Positions 5,985 to 8,336 of a DNA stretch of 8,336 nt are shown piece by piece (position 1 is the stretch's first letter; each line of letters starts with the position of its first letter). The notes under the pieces were generated by a model that did not search any database, was not told where the DNA came from, and was given only the letters and a program-made list of their open reading frames with translations. This stretch comes from an uncultured Porphyromonadaceae bacterium (GTDB taxonomy: Bacteria > Bacteroidota > Bacteroidia > Bacteroidales > Muribaculaceae): assembly GCA_900547825.1 (NCBI GenBank), contig URII01000080.1, positions 1-8,336 on the forward strand, written 5' to 3'. The position numbers and the translations under genes are program-made.

Positions 5985-8336
5985 TTACATTCCGGTCAGA
6001 TAATGTTCAAGAGACGACGGATCCATCAGCACGTTGCGCGGTTTGCTTCCTTGCGACGGCCCCACCACACCTGCGGCTTCAAGCTGATCCATTATTTTGC
6101 CGGCACGGTTATAGCCTATGGAGTAAGCGCGTTGGAGCGAGGATGTGGAGGCGTTGCCGCTGTTCACTATCAGGCGCGCGCAGTCCTCGAACAGCGGATC
6201 GCGGTCGGTGACCGGGCCACCTGTGCCCATAGCGGATTCTTCGGGAAGACATTCAGGCAGATAATAGGCATGTTCGTAGCCTATCTGATTGTCGATTTCC
6301 TCGCATATGGCCTCTACCTCGGGTGTGTCGATAAACGCGCACTGCACACGCGATATTTCCCCGTCGCGTGAGAAAAGCATATCGCCGCGTCCTATAAGCT
6401 GGTTGGCGCCCGGACGGTCAAGGATTGTACGTGAGTCCACCATCTGGGTCACGCGGAAAGCCACACGGCCCGGGAAGTTTGCCTTGATTATGCCGGTTAT
6501 CACATTTGTGGACGGGCGCTGTGTGGCGAGTATCATGTGTATGCCTACCGCACGCGCTTTCTGGGCTATACGGGCTATCGGTGTCTCAACCTCCTTGCCT
6601 GCTGTCATTATAAGGTCAGCGAATTCGTCCACAATGACTACTATGTAGGGCAGATAGCGGTGTCCTTTTTCCGGATTCAGTCGCCGTTCGATGAAGCGTC
6701 CGTTGTACTCTTTGATGTTGCGTAATCCGGCTTTTTTCAGCAGCTCATAGCGTTGGTCCATCTCCACGCACAGCGATTTCAGTGTGGTTATAACTTTCGA
6801 CGGATCAGTGATTATGGCTTCTTCCTCATCGGCAAGTTTGGCTAAATAGTGGCGTTCGAGCTTGCTGTAAAGGCTGAATTCCACCATTTTCGGGTCTATG
6901 AGCACGAATTTCAGTTCCGCCGGATGTTTCTTATAAAGCAGTGAGCATATTATGGCGTTCAGGCCTACGGATTTACCCATGCCGGTGGCGCCTGCCACAA
7001 GTAAATGGGGCATTTTGCAGAGGTCGGCCATGAATACTTTGCCGTCGATTGTCGATCCCATGGCCATGGGCAGCTCCATGTGGCTCTGCTGATAGTCAGC
7101 CGAGGTGATTATCGACCGCATTGACACCACCTGGGGTTCTTTGTTCGGCACCTCTATGCCGATTGTTCCCCGGCCGGGTATTGGAGCTATGATGCGTATG
7201 CCTAATGCGGCCAAGTTCAGGGCTATGTCATCCTCAAGGCGCTTGATCTTGGCAATGCGTACACCTTCCGCCGGCACTATCTCATAAAGCGTTACGGTAG
7301 GGCCTACGGTAGCCTTTATATTGGCGATCTCAATGCCGTAGTCGCGCAAGGTCTTTGTGATTCGTTCCTGATTCTCCTCCTGTTCTTCAAGGTCGACGTT
7401 GTCGGCTTTCTGTAGGCGCTCCACGAGGCAGTCTATGTCAGGAAAACGGTAGCGCGACAGGTCGGCTGTTGGATCGTAGCAGTCGGTCGACACTGTTTCG
7501 GCCTGCTCTATCTCAGCTTTTTCTATAGTGAGTTCAGGCACATCGGCAGTTTCCTCGTGATCAGGAATATTTTCTTCTGAAGGAATTGGTGTCGAGACTG
7601 CCGGAACCTCTGCATGCGGTTCGTTTTGCTGCTCCTGCAGGGGCTTGGGGGAGGTTACGGGCTGTTTCTGAACCTTCATTTCGGCATGAACCGGTGGGGT
7701 GGAAGGGGAGGGGTGGGATTGTGCAGCTGATCCGGCGCGTTGTTCCCGGTGTTGTAAAATTCTGCTGCGGCGCCTGTGCATGAACGCGGTGCCTGTGATC
7801 CATAATGATTTAAGTTCCGGAAGGAACATAAGTGCTAAGAGGGCTGCCATTATTACGGCGAGTGCCGCAGCTCCGAACACTGAGGCATAATCCATCACTA
7901 TCCGGTTCACAGTGTAGCCATGGGTACCACCCCACATTATGGTGGAGGGAAACTTCATGGTGACGAAGCCGAGTATTACCGATATCGCCACAGTCGACAT
8001 CAATGCCTTGAACGAAAACCGCCAGAAAGATAATTTCCATACTTTGAGCAGCATCAGGCCTATTGCCGCCACATAGAAAATTATTATGAATGCCCCTATG
8101 CCCATCCACTGTGAGATAAGTGAATGCGACAGCAATGCTCCCAAGGGGCCTGTTGTATTCCTGATAGCCGAAGGATCATTGGCTATGGAGTCAAGGGTTT
8201 CTCCTGTAACAAGGCTTTGGTCGGCCGATGCGGAAGAAAAATAGGAGATTGAGGCTATCAGGATATAGGCCGCGGCTATTACAAGCACTATGCCGAGAAA
8301 CATGGCTGTGCGGGTATCGGCGAATCTGACCCTCGG
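5985..8336 (-). CDS. ftsK: FtsK/SpoIIIE-type DNA translocase, 5' end beyond the window
   Basis: FtsK sits at the division septum, pumps chromosomal DNA and helps resolve chromosome dimers. The frame stays open to the window edge, and residues before the first in-window ATG (8303) read RFADTRTAM, like the stretch before TM1 in relatives, so the true start is outside. Counting from that ATG (772 residues): four membrane helices (about 2-22, 67-86, 101-116, 143-162), a Pro/Gln/Glu-rich linker (about 180-275), the alpha and beta motor domains with Walker A GATGMGKS at 438-445 and Walker B IVVIVDE at 554-560, the DSRTILDRPGANQLIGRGDML segment at 623-643, and a C-terminal winged-helix gamma domain (about 702-768), which in relatives reads polar DNA motifs. 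The motor is intact. The linker is far shorter than in E. coli FtsK, as usual outside Proteobacteria. It is the most upstream visible gene of the ftsK-lolA-trxB group. Confidence 0.96.
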   Translation of the reverse strand, partial: PRVRFADTRTAMFLGIVLVIAAAYILIASISYFSSASADQSLVTGETLDSIANDPSAIRNTTGPLGALLSHSLISQWMGIGAFIIIFYVAAIGLMLLKVWKLSFWRFSFKALMSTVAISVILGFVTMKFPSTIMWGGTHGYTVNRIVMDYASVFGAAALAVIMAALLALMFLPELKSLWITGTAFMHRRRSRILQHREQRAGSAAQSHPSPSTPPVHAEMKVQKQPVTSPKPLQEQQNEPHAEVPAVSTPIPSEENIPDHEETADVPELTIEKAEIEQAETVSTDCYDPTADLSRYRFPDIDCLVERLQKADNVDLEEQEENQERITKTLRDYGIEIANIKATVGPTVTLYEIVPAEGVRIAKIKRLEDDIALNLAALGIRIIAPIPGRGTIGIEVPNKEPQVVSMRSIITSADYQQSHMELPMAMGSTIDGKVFMADLCKMPHLLVAGATGMGKSVGLNAIICSLLYKKHPAELKFVLIDPKMVEFSLYSKLERHYLAKLADEEEAIITDPSKVITTLKSLCVEMDQRYELLKKAGLRNIKEYNGRFIERRLNPEKGHRYLPYIVVIVDEFADLIMTAGKEVETPIARIAQKARAVGIHMILATQRPSTNVITGIIKANFPGRVAFRVTQMVDSRTILDRPGANQLIGRGDMLFSRDGEISRVQCAFIDTPEVEAICEEIDNQIGYEHAYYLPECLPEESAMGTGGPVTDRDPLFEDCARLIVNSGNASTSSLQRAYSIGYNRAGKIMDQLEAAGVVGPSQGSKPRNVLMDPSSLEHYLTGM

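Noticed and set aside
7810..8109. Minus-strand open frame inside the ftsK membrane region
   Set aside because: It is out of frame with the clear FtsK transmembrane coding and has no recognisable content.

Overview
The window is chromosomal DNA from a member of the Bacteroidota, most likely order Bacteroidales and plausibly a gut Muribaculaceae-like species. The order is supported by a Bacteroidota-type promoter (TTTG, then TACCTTTG) before the ribosomal protein operon, start sites that lack a Shine-Dalgarno sequence at every testable gene but one, an rpsF-rpsR-rplI order without ssb, an ftsK-lolA-trxB cluster, and a Bacteroidales-style LptD. The family placement is an inference from protein style and the moderate GC content.

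Layout. Positions 1-2904 (+) are one uninterrupted reading frame made of two unrelated pieces. About the first 300 bases encode an internal piece of a Clostridia/Lachnospiraceae-like MreB. The rest encodes an LptD-like outer-membrane lipopolysaccharide assembly barrel without its own N-terminus. This looks like an assembly chimera or rearrangement at the window edge, not a real fusion protein. After a 127-base gap holding a promoter, positions 3032-4170 (+) carry rpsF, rpsR and rplI (bS6, bS18, bL9), closed by a strong hairpin terminator. A convergent intergenic region (4171-4332) holds that terminator and a second one for the opposite strand. Positions 4333-8336 are all on the minus strand and read, in transcription order, ftsK (5' end beyond the window), lolA and trxB.

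How the genes work together. LptD and LolA both serve outer-membrane construction (lipopolysaccharide insertion and lipoprotein carriage). FtsK couples division to clearance and dimer resolution of the chromosome terminus. TrxB supplies reducing power to thioredoxin. These are core functions; I see no mobile element, CRISPR array, toxin-antitoxin or defence system. The most interesting point is small: rpsR, which encodes one of the proteins that hide the anti-Shine-Dalgarno tail in Bacteroidota ribosomes, is the only testable gene here with a strong Shine-Dalgarno sequence. This suggests feedback by ribosomes deficient in that pocket.
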